Below, one piece after another: positions 15,298-23,460 of a stretch of 64,000 nt of DNA (positions are counted from its first letter, which is position 1; every line of letters begins with the position of its first letter). The position numbers and the translations under genes are program-made. The notes under the pieces are model-generated. The model did no database searches and had not been told where the DNA came from. It worked only from the letters and a program-made list of their open reading frames with translations. The DNA comes from Thermodesulfovibrionia bacterium. Lineage in GTDB: Bacteria; Nitrospirota; Thermodesulfovibrionia; UBA6902; BMS3Bbin08. The stretch covers positions 1-64,000 of the forward strand of contig JAUXYI010000012.1 of assembly GCA_030694425.1 (NCBI GenBank), in the 5' to 3' direction.

Positions 15298-16356
15298 ATG
15301 ATAGGTTTTATTGACTGGACAGAAGGGAAGCTCAGCCTTTATGTTTTTAAAAAAAAAGGCAGCCAGTACACTCATGTTGACACCCTGACCGTCCCTGTTG
15401 AGGAAGAATTAAATCAGTCCTTCCTTGCATCGGTTGTAAAACCTAATATTGAACAAGTATATCTAAGCGTGCCCATAAACCTTCTAACACTCAGGGAACT
15501 TCGCTTTCCTTTCTCTGACAAAAATAAAATAAAGGAAACTATTCCCTATGAACTTGAAGGAATCCTGCTCGGCAGCGTAAGCGATTATTCAATTGATTGC
15601 ATAATTACAGACATATCTGACAGCGGCAGCAATGTCCTGGCTGCCTGCATGGAAAAAACAAAACTCAGACACATAGTTGACCTTTTTTTATCAGTCGGGC
15701 TTGAACCCGTGGTCATTACCTCTCTTGACTTGAGGCTTTACGGTAAAAATATTAATATGCTTTTTGAAGGCCCGACTCTCGGGGAAGGAATCAGGGCAGA
15801 GGCTGCCAGAGAAGAACTCGTCAACCTTTCAATAAATCTCAGACAGAATGATTTAGCCTATCAGGGCGATATAGAACGAATAAAAAAATCACTGCGCCTG
15901 ACAGGGGTTCTTGTCTTCCTTATTCTTCTGATTATTGGCTCTTATGCAGCAATAAAACTCATAACCCTAAAAAAAGATAATGCCTTAATCACAAAAGAAC
16001 TTAATGCAATATATCATAGTGCATTCCCTGCGGACACAAAGATAGTTGATGCTGTAAGACAGTTTAAAGGGAACCTCCATTCTCTGAAAGAAAAAAAGAC
16101 CATACTCATCGGTATCCCTGTTCTTGATATCCTGCTTGACATTGCAAACCATAAAAACAAAAACATTACGCTGAACGAACTTAACATTGATGAAGAAAAT
16201 ATGCTCATAAAAGGCGCCGGCCTATCATTTGAAAATACAGATGAATTTAAAAATGCCCTTTCATCCTCGTTTGCAGATGTAAAAGTTGTAGATTCCAAGT
16301 CTTCTCCTGACAAGAAAATAAGTTTTTCAATAATCATGAAGGAAAAGGCAAAATGA
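15298..16356 (+). CDS. gspL: Type II secretion protein GspL
   Basis: Bitopic assembly-platform protein that recruits GspE. It has a cytoplasmic actin-like domain (residues 1-190, 'MIGFIDWTEGKLSLYVFKKK', 'RELRFPFSDKNKIKETIPYE'), a single transmembrane helix ('TGVLVFLILLIIGSYAAIKL', about 200-220) and a periplasmic ferredoxin-like domain. The cytoplasmic domain is of PilM/GspL type and the periplasmic part is PilN-like. Four-base overlap with gspM. Confidence 0.85.
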   Translation: MIGFIDWTEGKLSLYVFKKKGSQYTHVDTLTVPVEEELNQSFLASVVKPNIEQVYLSVPINLLTLRELRFPFSDKNKIKETIPYELEGILLGSVSDYSIDCIITDISDSGSNVLAACMEKTKLRHIVDLFLSVGLEPVVITSLDLRLYGKNINMLFEGPTLGEGIRAEAAREELVNLSINLRQNDLAYQGDIERIKKSLRLTGVLVFLILLIIGSYAAIKLITLKKDNALITKELNAIYHSAFPADTKIVDAVRQFKGNLHSLKEKKTILIGIPVLDILLDIANHKNKNITLNELNIDEENMLIKGAGLSFENTDEFKNALSSSFADVKVVDSKSSPDKKISFSIIMKEKAK

Positions 16357-16865
16357 GATTCAATACAGGCAAAATTATTTTCTCTGATAAATACACAATT
16401 ATAACAGCAGCTCTCGTCATCTTAGCAGCAATCTTTACAATTACAGCACACATATCTATCAATCACCTGGAAAAAGAAAACAAAAAACTAACAGGCCATC
16501 TCAGTGAAATGCAAAGCCTCCAGAAAGAGTTGATTCAAATAAAAGATATTGCTGAATCAAAAGAAAGAAAAATAGGGCTGACAAAGATAACGGGAGTAGT
16601 CCCTGCTTTACAGCAATTGCTTGATAGCCTGGGGCTTAAGGCAAAGGCAATAAAACCTCTGGAGAAAAAGAAAATAAAAGAATTTACAGAAGAAGATGCA
16701 GAATTAGAAATTGAAGGCATCAACCTTAATCAGATAGTCAATCTGCTTTATAGAATAGAAAACTCACCGTTTCCTCTGAAGGTCAAAAACGCTGCCATGA
16801 AAACCGCTTTTGAAAATCAAAATGTATTTATTCTGAATATTACTGCATCACTTATAAGTAAATGA
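16353..16865 (+). CDS. gspM: Type II secretion protein GspM
   Basis: Small inner-membrane partner of GspL. One N-terminal transmembrane helix ('TIITAALVILAAIFTITAHI'), a coiled-coil ('KENKKLTGHLSEMQSLQKEL') and a periplasmic ferredoxin-like domain ('EGINLNQIVNLLYRIENSPF', 'LKVKNAAMK'). 170 residues. Sequence is divergent, but position between gspL and gspN and topology support the call. It overlaps both neighbours by 4 bp. Confidence 0.82.
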   Translation: MRFNTGKIIFSDKYTIITAALVILAAIFTITAHISINHLEKENKKLTGHLSEMQSLQKELIQIKDIAESKERKIGLTKITGVVPALQQLLDSLGLKAKAIKPLEKKKIKEFTEEDAELEIEGINLNQIVNLLYRIENSPFPLKVKNAAMKTAFENQNVFILNITASLISK

Positions 16866-17644
16866 CTAAACTCCGCAATCCCTTGTTTCTGATAATCAGC
16901 ATTCCTGTATTTATACTCCTTTTATGGCTTATAGCCCTGCCTGATAGCGTAATAAAAACAACTATTGAGAACTCCATATCAAACAATGGGAGACTTAATA
17001 TCAATCCATCAATAAAGGGTCTCAGGAAAGGATTATTTTTTACTGTATATGCAGAGAGCCTTGAATTGAAAATCGGCAAAACCGCCGTCCTGATAATTAC
17101 AGACATATCCAGCAGAATCAATCCATTGTACTTGTTAAAAAAACAGTTTGCTTTTTCTATCAGAGGCAAAATCGGCACAGGAAATATTAAAGGTTTTTTT
17201 AAACTTCCTGAGAGCGGCAGTTTAAAAATAGATAAAGCAGAATTTTCTTCTATTCCCTACCTTGCCTCTGCAGGGCTTCAGGGCAAAGGTCTTATTTCAG
17301 CCAGGCTTAACTTAAAAAACAACATCATGGACGCTGTTTTTGAAATCCCTGACGCAGACATCCGCAGCTCAACAATGGCAATACCTATGCCAATAAGCTC
17401 ATTCCGTAAAATTCAGGGCGCGCTGCAACTCCAAGGGAACACCATTAAAATCACATCAATAAGTCTTGACTCAGATAAGGGTTATGCAAGAATAAAAGGT
17501 GAGGTCATTAATGGAACTATGGACCTGAGTTTAGAGTTGATGCCCTCTGCCGGTAAACTTGAACCAATAGAATCAATACTTATCAGCAAATATCAGATTT
17601 CACCCGGCTATTATGTTATTCCTATTAAAGGACCGATTTTGTAA
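16862..17644 (+). CDS. gspN: Type II secretion protein GspN (AsmA-like)
   Basis: Last gene of the T2SS cluster. An N-terminal membrane anchor ('LFLIISIPVFILLLWLIALP') is followed by a beta-rich periplasmic domain. 'GNTIKITSISLDSDKGYARI' and 'KGEVINGTMDLSLELMP' match the C-terminal half of GspN proteins in delta-proteobacterial and Nitrospirota-type systems. 260 residues. The role of GspN is poorly known; it may act at the outer-membrane side of the machine. No gspO prepilin peptidase is in the window. Confidence 0.82.
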   Translation: MTKLRNPLFLIISIPVFILLLWLIALPDSVIKTTIENSISNNGRLNINPSIKGLRKGLFFTVYAESLELKIGKTAVLIITDISSRINPLYLLKKQFAFSIRGKIGTGNIKGFFKLPESGSLKIDKAEFSSIPYLASAGLQGKGLISARLNLKNNIMDAVFEIPDADIRSSTMAIPMPISSFRKIQGALQLQGNTIKITSISLDSDKGYARIKGEVINGTMDLSLELMPSAGKLEPIESILISKYQISPGYYVIPIKGPIL

Positions 17645-17661
17645 AAGGGTTATCTATCTTC

Positions 17662-18060
17662 TTATTCAAGCAAAATAAAACCATCTTGTCTTTTTAAAGA
17701 ACGGTCAAAAGTCGCTGTAATGTCACATCCTTTTATATGGTTAACCCTGCCTATGACATAGTCTGCAAAATCTGCTTTCCCACTTCTGTAATTATTAATA
17801 GCGTGGCGAACGACATCTTTAGACTCAATTTCAAATTGCTTTGTCCTGAGAATCTTGTCAAACACATCTGCGATCTCATTTCTATGAAATCCATAAGCCG
17901 ATTCAAGCACCCATACAAGTTCACATAGAACAACTATGTTGATAAAGCATAACTCCCCTGCGGTTGTTATTTTCTGTATATAAGCTGAAGCCATATCCGC
18001 CTGTTTTTTATCATCTTTAACAAGATAACGAACAAGGATGTTTGTATCTATCCCTTTCAT
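17662..18060 (-). CDS. vapC: VapC-type PIN-domain ribonuclease toxin
   Basis: A 132-residue PIN-domain protein, normally the endoribonuclease of a type II toxin-antitoxin pair. Acidic active-site residues are all present: D5 in 'GIDTNILVRYLVKDD', the Glu in 'LCELVWVLE', 'KADFADYVIG' and 'TFDRSL'. It is encoded 6 bp downstream of an AbrB-type antitoxin in the same direction. The gene looks intact. Cellular target (tRNA or rRNA) cannot be predicted. Confidence 0.93.
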   Translation of the reverse strand: MKGIDTNILVRYLVKDDKKQADMASAYIQKITTAGELCFINIVVLCELVWVLESAYGFHRNEIADVFDKILRTKQFEIESKDVVRHAINNYRSGKADFADYVIGRVNHIKGCDITATFDRSLKRQDGFILLE

Positions 18061-18066
18061 AATTGC

Positions 18067-18312
18067 CTACTTCTCAGTTTTGAAACGCTTTTTAACTGCT
18101 GTTTTCATCTCTTCCACTGAAACTACTTTTCTATATGGTTTATAAAGTATTCCTTCAAGTTCTTTTACATCAACTGTAGCAGGTTCTATAACTACCCTGC
18201 CTTCGCTCTCCACAATAAAATCAATCTTGTCGCCAGTGTGAAGTTTCAGGCGTTTTCTTATATCTTTAGGTATCGTTGTCTGCCCCTTAGAAGTAACTGT
18301 TGAAACCGACAT
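18067..18312 (-). CDS. vapB: AbrB/MazE-fold antitoxin (VapB type)
   Basis: An 81-residue DNA-binding antitoxin. The N-terminal 'STVTSKGQTTIPKDIRKRLK' is the swapped-hairpin AbrB signature. The C-terminal part should wrap around the toxin. SD sequence AGGAG lies 8 bases before the ATG. An operator-like palindrome over the promoter supports autoregulation by the VapBC complex. Confidence 0.92.
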   Translation of the reverse strand: MSVSTVTSKGQTTIPKDIRKRLKLHTGDKIDFIVESEGRVVIEPATVDVKELEGILYKPYRKVVSVEEMKTAVKKRFKTEK

Positions 18313-18339
18313 AAGTTTCTCCTTTCATAGATAATATAT

Positions 18340-18377
18340 CCTTACTTTAGAGTAAGGAATTTTGATATTTCTGTCAA
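18340..18377 (-). promoter_or_regulatory. vapBC promoter with palindromic operator
   Basis: Minus strand: TTGACA (complement at 18372-18377), 17-bp spacer, TACTCT (complement at 18349-18354). The palindrome CCTTAC-tctaaa-GTAAGG (18340-18357) covers the -10 box. This is the expected layout for a self-repressed toxin-antitoxin operon. Confidence 0.7.
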
Positions 18378-18494
18378 GTGGCAGGAGGTTTTGTTTCTCA
18401 TTTCTGACTTCTATCCCTTCCGTACCTGCCGCTGTTGAGAGTGATAAATATGTTAAAGAGGGATAATGAAAGAAGCCCTATTCTCTATCAAAGT

Positions 18495-18923
18495 TTAGGG
18501 TTTTTCCTGTCTTTTATCTCCTGATGGATTTTCAGTATCATTCCTTTGTTTAATATTTTTAAATATATAGTGTCCATCATATATATTTTCCAATATAGAT
18601 GTAGCAGTCGGAAGATTGATTTTCCCAGTGCTTAATCCCTCTTTTTGCTCTTTTGTAAGTTCTATAGGTGAATATTTATTGAGAAGGTCTACCGCCCAAT
18701 TTCTTAACTCCTTAGAATCATTATTTTCTTGTTTGTTGTTTAATATAGAGATAGCAAGTTTTACATATTCTTGTTAACTATTGGTATGGGCTATTTTGGT
18801 TTGGATAAGCCATCCCCCCACTACCAAAACTATTGGTATTAGTACTAATGAAAAGATTTTCGCAATAATCTCAGCTTTTCCCCAACCCGATAACTGTCTT
18901 TTTTTAGATTCGTCATTTTCCAT
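18495..18923 (-). pseudogene. Small membrane protein gene with one in-frame TAA
   Basis: From an ATG (complement 18921-18923) the frame reads MENDESKKRQLSGWGKAEII, then a transmembrane helix 'IFSLVLIPIVLVVGGWLIQT', and after 49 codons meets TAA (complement 18774-18776). The same frame then continues for 93 codons with convincing protein sequence ('EYVKLAISILNNKQ', 'KELRNWAVDLLNKYSPIELT', 'IYDGHYIF') to a TAA at 18495. The pattern (N-terminal helix, then a 'LR.WAVDL....SP..L' segment) is seen in uncharacterised bacterial proteins. A single nonsense mutation or a sequence error explains it. Confidence 0.65.
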
Positions 18924-19100
18924 AACTTTATTGTTATCCTTTGCCTTAATTTATCTTAATTTATAAGTATAAAAACTAACTTTTTATTTATTTTCATTAT
19001 AGATTACTGGTTATAATCTATAACATTTTATCAATTTTTAAAAGTGAAGACCTCCAATTCATCTGCAGATCAGATGTATGGGTTTTATAGGAATTAAAAA

Positions 19101-19406
19101 CTAATCGCTCATATCCCAGGGTGGGTCTATAATTTTCATACCTATTCTATTTGTTAAGCGATGAGGCAGGGTTTTAGAAGACCATTTTACCTCGCAGTGG
19201 AGATTTAGTGTTTCTCCTGAAAGGAATTGAAATTTCACTTCAAGGATTGCTCCGGGAGTAAAATCTATTTCAGCCTTCGCAGGAGCGGTTATCACATATA
19301 TGCCATCTTCAGAAAGATTCTCTATGACTCCTTCACAACTTATATCGCCTGAGATAATTTCAGCCTTTAAACCAATAATTATCCTCTTAGAAAGTCTTTT
19401 TTCCAT
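19101..19406 (-). CDS. PilZ-domain protein
   Basis: A 101-residue single-domain PilZ protein, a candidate c-di-GMP receptor. 'MEKRLSKRIIIGLKAEIISG' contains an R-rich N-terminal stretch, though the classical RxxxR is only partly kept (K-R). 'GVIENLSEDGIYVIT' corresponds to the (D/N)xSxxG motif. A second PilZ protein is at 43874. It stands alone, so its partner is unknown. Confidence 0.82.
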   Translation of the reverse strand: MEKRLSKRIIIGLKAEIISGDISCEGVIENLSEDGIYVITAPAKAEIDFTPGAILEVKFQFLSGETLNLHCEVKWSSKTLPHRLTNRIGMKIIDPPWDMSD

Positions 19407-19475
19407 GGTTATAAACTTTATTTTTTAAATGCATATCTAAATTTTAAGTATAGCAAAAATATATAAAATGAATCC

Positions 19476-19611
19476 TAATACAAACGCATTAACTAAGTTG
19501 ACATAACTCTTTAGTGTTGTCATTCCCGCTTGTCGGGAATCCTTCTTAAAGAAAGATGCCGAACAAGTCGGCATGACAGAAAATGTAACATTATTTATTG
19601 CGTTTGTATTA
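19476..19611. mobile_element. MITE-like element with 13-bp inverted ends
   Basis: TAATACAAACGCA at 19476-19488 and its exact reverse complement at 19599-19611 bound a 136-bp non-coding unit. Its core (19519-19578) is a GTCATTCCCGC palindromic repeat. There is no reading frame inside. The rest of the 402-bp gap before ribD (19407-19808) is AT-rich with nothing else I can name; no FMN riboswitch is visible upstream of ribD. Confidence 0.55.
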
Positions 19612-19808
19612 ATTTTTATAAATCCTTATAAATCCTAATAATAAGGTCAAATATGTATAATTAGCAAATATTTATTCCTAAAGAAAAACGTTTAAAGATT
19701 TCACATGATTCAAAATTTTTACCGCAGAAAAATAACATTTCTGGTAAAATTTTAAAAATGCCTACAATTAGCTGAAAACAAATAACAGAAAGAATTGTTT
19801 ATAATTTA

Positions 19809-20900
19809 ATGACAATGTCTAACAAAACTTTCATGCAAAAAGCACTATCACTCGCAGCTAAAGGAAAAAGCAGGACAAGCCCTAATCCCATGGTAGGCGC
19901 TGTTATCGTTAAAGGAGATAAGATAATTGCCGCTGATTACCACAGAAAAGCAGGAACGCCTCATGCAGAAATCCTTGCATTAAAAAAAGCAGGTTCAAAA
20001 GCCAGAGGAGCTGCGCTTTATATAAACCTTGAGCCCTGCTGCCATACAGAGAAAAAAACTCCTCCATGCACTAAGTCAATCATTAGATCAGGTATTCAAA
20101 AAGTAGTTATAGCAATGCTTGACCCAAATCCAAAAGTTTCTGGCAGAGGCATAAAAGAACTTCAAGCCGCGGGCATCAAGACCGACGTCGGCATCATGAA
20201 ATCAAAAGCAGAAAAACTAAACGAGGCGTTTATAAAATTCATCACTAAAAAAGAGCCCTTTGTAATTCTTAAAATCGCTCAGAGCATTGATGGGAAAATT
20301 GCAACAGCAAAAGGTGAATCCAAGTGGATTACAGGAAAAGAAGCAAGGGAATATGTTCATAAATTAAGAAATGAGGTAGATGCTGTTCTTGTTGGCATCG
20401 GCACGGTTAGAAAAGACAATCCTTCTCTTGATTGTAGAATTAGAGGAGGTAGGAATCCATATAGAATAATCGTTGATAGTAACCTGTGTATATCTCTTAA
20501 TGCAAAGGTATTAAAACATAATGATAGTAAAACGATAATCGCTGCAGCTAAAACAGTAAATAAGAAAAAAATTGATATGCTGAAATCAAAAGGAGTCAAC
20601 ATTTTATTTGTAAAGGCTAACGCCGGCAAAATTGATTTGAAAGAACTCATGAAAAAACTCGGAAAGTTAGATATTACGAGCGTAATGATTGAAGGCGGCT
20701 CATCAATAAATGCCTCTGCACTTTCCGGTAGAGTTGTAGATAAAATTATGGTTTTTGTCGCTCCAAAGATTATCGGAGGAGTGGATTCTGTTCCTTCAGT
20801 TGGTGGAAAATCTCCAGCATTTCTTAAAAATGCCGTCAGAATAAAGAATCTTCAGGTTAAAAAGATTGGAGAGGACTTTTTATTTGAAGGCTATATTTAG
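19809..20900 (+). CDS. ribD: Bifunctional riboflavin deaminase/reductase RibD
   Basis: Catalyses the second and third steps of riboflavin synthesis from GTP: deamination of the pyrimidine and NADPH reduction of the ribosyl chain. The N-terminal zinc deaminase domain (1-145) has 'GTPHAEILALKKAG' (HAE) and 'EPCCHTEKKTPPCTKSI' (PCx7-8C). The C-terminal reductase domain has 'SIDGKIATAKGESKWITGKE' and 'MIEGGSSINASALSGRVVDK'. 363 residues, full length. It is not next to other rib genes here. Confidence 0.96.
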   Translation: MTMSNKTFMQKALSLAAKGKSRTSPNPMVGAVIVKGDKIIAADYHRKAGTPHAEILALKKAGSKARGAALYINLEPCCHTEKKTPPCTKSIIRSGIQKVVIAMLDPNPKVSGRGIKELQAAGIKTDVGIMKSKAEKLNEAFIKFITKKEPFVILKIAQSIDGKIATAKGESKWITGKEAREYVHKLRNEVDAVLVGIGTVRKDNPSLDCRIRGGRNPYRIIVDSNLCISLNAKVLKHNDSKTIIAAAKTVNKKKIDMLKSKGVNILFVKANAGKIDLKELMKKLGKLDITSVMIEGGSSINASALSGRVVDKIMVFVAPKIIGGVDSVPSVGGKSPAFLKNAVRIKNLQVKKIGEDFLFEGYI

Positions 20901-20925
20901 AGGCTATTTATAAACTTAGTTTAAA

Positions 20926-21014
20926 GTCATTCCTGCAAAAGCAGGAAACTATACAAAAGAACTGGATTCCAGTTTCCACGGGAAACCCTGGATTCGCAGT
21001 TTCGTGGGAATGAT
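20926..21014. repeat. GTCATTCCTGC-type dispersed palindromic repeat
   Basis: Opens gtcattcctgcaaaagcagg and closes gcagtttcgtgggaatgat. It lies between the convergent ends of ribD and the lipoprotein gene at 21023. Confidence 0.75.
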
Positions 21015-21022
21015 GTATAATC

Positions 21023-21286
21023 TTACTCTGACTTTAAATCCTTTCTAAGCTTTTTATCTGCTTTTATAATCTCTTCTACGTCATCACCGCTTATTTCCCA
21101 TGAATAGCCTTCTTTTGAATCACGTTTGAGTTTTATCTTTGCAGGTCTTTCGGGTTTTATCTCCTGTATCTGAGGGACTTGCTTAAAAACAGGCTGTTGC
21201 TGTTTATCCTCTGTTCGTGAACACGCCTGTACGGAAAGTAATAAAACAATGGAAAACAAGATAATAAGAAATTTGAATGTAGACAA
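21023..21286 (-). CDS. Small lipoprotein of unknown function
   Basis: An 87-residue protein with a lipoprotein signal peptide: 'FLIILFSIVLLLSVQAC' with lipobox VQAC. The mature part is short, basic and proline-containing ('VPQIQEIKPERPAKIKLKRD') and ends with a charged helix. No family recognised. SD-like AGGAGGGG lies just upstream of the ATG, which supports expression. Confidence 0.65.
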   Translation of the reverse strand: MSTFKFLIILFSIVLLLSVQACSRTEDKQQQPVFKQVPQIQEIKPERPAKIKLKRDSKEGYSWEISGDDVEEIIKADKKLRKDLKSE

Positions 21287-21330
21287 TGTCCCCTCCTTGA
21301 AATGTAGTTATGCTAAATTTCTAAAAGGCT

Positions 21331-21476
21331 CTGGATTCCCGTTTTCACGGGAATGACTGTTTGGTGTCATTCCTGCCCCGTATCTAAGTACGGGACAGGA
21401 ATCCAGTTAGACCCTGCATTAACTCCCCCATCCCCTCTTAATTTAAGAGGGGAGCGAGGGGAGTTACTTAACTCTA
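21331..21476. repeat. Cluster of two dispersed repeat types
   Basis: 21331-21406 holds two GTCATTCC-type half-elements back to back (ctggattcccgttttcacgg; gtcattcctgccccgtatct). 21423-21476 is a CCCCATCCCCTC-type element (cccatcccctcttaatttaa and ggggagcgaggggagtt). Confidence 0.65.
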
Positions 21477-23207
21477 TCAGTAGCTTCTATACCTATTTGT
21501 TATAGGAAAACGCCTGTCTTTTCCAAATGCCCTTGGCGTTATCTTTATTCCCGGAGGCGATTGGCGCCTTTTATACTCTGAATGGTCAATCATTCTTATA
21601 ACTTTCTGTACACATTCCATATCGCAATTCATCTTCAATATCTCATCAAAACTTTTGTCATCTTCCACATACGCCTTCAAAATGGGGTCAAGCACCGGGT
21701 AAGGAGGCAGCGTGTCTGTATCTCTCTGATCCTGTTTAAGCTCTGCGCTGGGTTCTTTCCATAAAACCCTCTCGGGAATTACCACCTTGCCCTCTTTCCC
21801 GTTTTTCCACTTGCAGAGTTCATACACCATTGTCTTTGGCACATCTTTTATAACCGCAAAACCGCCTGCCATATCACCGTAGAGCGTTGCATATCCTACG
21901 CTCATTTCTGATTTGTTCCCAGTTGTAAGAACAAGCCAGCCGAACTTATTGGAAAAAGCCATCAATACATTGCCTCTTATCCTCGCCTGAACATTTTCTT
22001 CAGCAATGCCGATCTTGGTTCCTTTAAAATTCTCTGCTAAAGTTTTTAGATATGTTTCGTATATATTATTAATCGGAATTGTTATAATTTTTATCCCGAT
22101 ATTTCCAGCAAGCGCATAAACATCTTCATAGCTTTCCTTTGAAGTATAAGGAGACGGCATAAAAAGACCATGGACATGTTCCTTTCCAATTGCACCAACA
22201 GCAATAGCGGCTACTAATGAAGAATCAATCCCTCCGCTCATGCCGATTACGACATTCTTAAATCCATTTTTATACACATAATCCTTTGTCCCGAGCAAAA
22301 GCGCATTATACACCTCTTCCACAGGAGGCATTGTGACGCTTTCTTTTATTTTTAATTCCGGTTTCCGCTCATTAATTAATTTAGAAGGAATTTTTATATT
22401 TTCGATGACCTCTCCTTTATGAACAAGTGTTTTTAATTCTTTTTGCTCTTTATCAGAAAATCTCGCTTTCGTATTCTGGACTTTAATATCAACCGCGATC
22501 AATGTTTCTTCAAATTGCTTCCCTCTTAAAATGATATCGCCCTGACTATTTACTACAAAACTGCCTCCGTCAAATACGAGTTCATCCTGACCGCCAATCA
22601 TATTCACATAAACAATTATTGATTTGCACTCTAAAGCGCGTGTGTACACAAGGTTCTCTCTAAAAGATGCCTTCCCCATATGATACGGCGATGCATTGAT
22701 ATTGATAATTATTTCTGCCCCTGATAATGCCTGAACCTTTGCGGGTCCTTTCTCGTGCCATATATCTTCACAGATATTAACCCCGATGTTAACTCCACTA
22801 AAATTGTAAACAGGGTATCTTATGCCTGACTGAAAATAGCGATATTCATCAAAAACCCCGTAGTTTGGTAAATGTTTTTTATGATAGACATCAATAAGCC
22901 TTCCATTTGATATTATCGCAGCCGCATTGAATAAACTGTTATCATGCTCTATAAAACCCACTACAGCAGTAATGCCATTTGATGCTGCTATTACTTCATT
23001 TAAGGCGTCAATATTATCCTTGATAAACTGGGGTTTCAAAACGAGGTCCTCTGGCGGATACCCTGTGACAGCAAGTTCAGGGAAAGCAATGATTTCAGCT
23101 TTCAATGCGCGGGCGTTTTTAATGTAAGAAATTATTTTTTTAACATTCCCGGGGAGGTCGCCTACAATCGGATTAATCTGTGCAAGGGCTATTCTGATTT
23201 TCTTCAA
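21477..23207 (-). CDS. nadE: Glutamine-dependent NAD+ synthetase
   Basis: Converts nicotinate adenine dinucleotide (NaAD) to NAD+ using glutamine nitrogen. The N-terminal nitrilase-like glutaminase domain has the Glu-Lys-Cys triad in 'AFPELAVTGYPPED', 'YHKKHLPNYGVFDEY' and 'VNICEDIWHEKG'. The C-terminal synthetase domain has the PP-loop 'GMSGGIDSSLVAAIAVGA'. The frame is open to 23252, but I place the start at the TTG (complement 23205-23207): a perfect AGGAGG (complement 23214-23219) precedes it and the family N-terminus 'KKIRIALAQINPIVGD' begins there. That gives 576 residues. Confidence 0.95.
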   Translation of the reverse strand: MKKIRIALAQINPIVGDLPGNVKKIISYIKNARALKAEIIAFPELAVTGYPPEDLVLKPQFIKDNIDALNEVIAASNGITAVVGFIEHDNSLFNAAAIISNGRLIDVYHKKHLPNYGVFDEYRYFQSGIRYPVYNFSGVNIGVNICEDIWHEKGPAKVQALSGAEIIININASPYHMGKASFRENLVYTRALECKSIIVYVNMIGGQDELVFDGGSFVVNSQGDIILRGKQFEETLIAVDIKVQNTKARFSDKEQKELKTLVHKGEVIENIKIPSKLINERKPELKIKESVTMPPVEEVYNALLLGTKDYVYKNGFKNVVIGMSGGIDSSLVAAIAVGAIGKEHVHGLFMPSPYTSKESYEDVYALAGNIGIKIITIPINNIYETYLKTLAENFKGTKIGIAEENVQARIRGNVLMAFSNKFGWLVLTTGNKSEMSVGYATLYGDMAGGFAVIKDVPKTMVYELCKWKNGKEGKVVIPERVLWKEPSAELKQDQRDTDTLPPYPVLDPILKAYVEDDKSFDEILKMNCDMECVQKVIRMIDHSEYKRRQSPPGIKITPRAFGKDRRFPITNRYRSY

Positions 23208-23376
23208 AAATAACCTCCTAAGACTACCTAAGAGATAATTAAATAATACCAAAATTGGGTGATTCTTTCAAAAGATCTTTGTAGTCACCCCGAAATGTCA
23301 GGGCGTTTATAAGTATCGTGACCTAAAGATTGCGGCTACAGAATCATTCAGTTCAGATAATAATTAACCCTTGTAT

Positions 23377-23405
23377 TTGACTCTAACTACTTCAATATAT
23401 ATAAT
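23377..23405 (+). promoter_or_regulatory. Sigma-70 promoter of htrA
   Basis: TTGACT (23377-23382), 17-bp spacer, TATAAT (23400-23405), followed 43 bp later by the SD AAGGAG and the htrA ATG at 23461. The upstream gap (23253-23376) shows nothing else I can assign. Confidence 0.8.
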
Positions 23406-23460
23406 TATGATTAAAATATAATTGCTTGCCTAAATAATAAAATCACAAGGAGTAAAAAAA

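Noticed and set aside
19620-19808. FMN riboswitch upstream of ribD
   Set aside because: The conserved AGGGTGAAATTC-type core and paired arms are absent.
23208-23252. Upstream ATG start for nadE
   Set aside because: The TTG at 23205-23207 has a perfect SD and matches the family N-terminus; the extra 15 residues have no counterpart.
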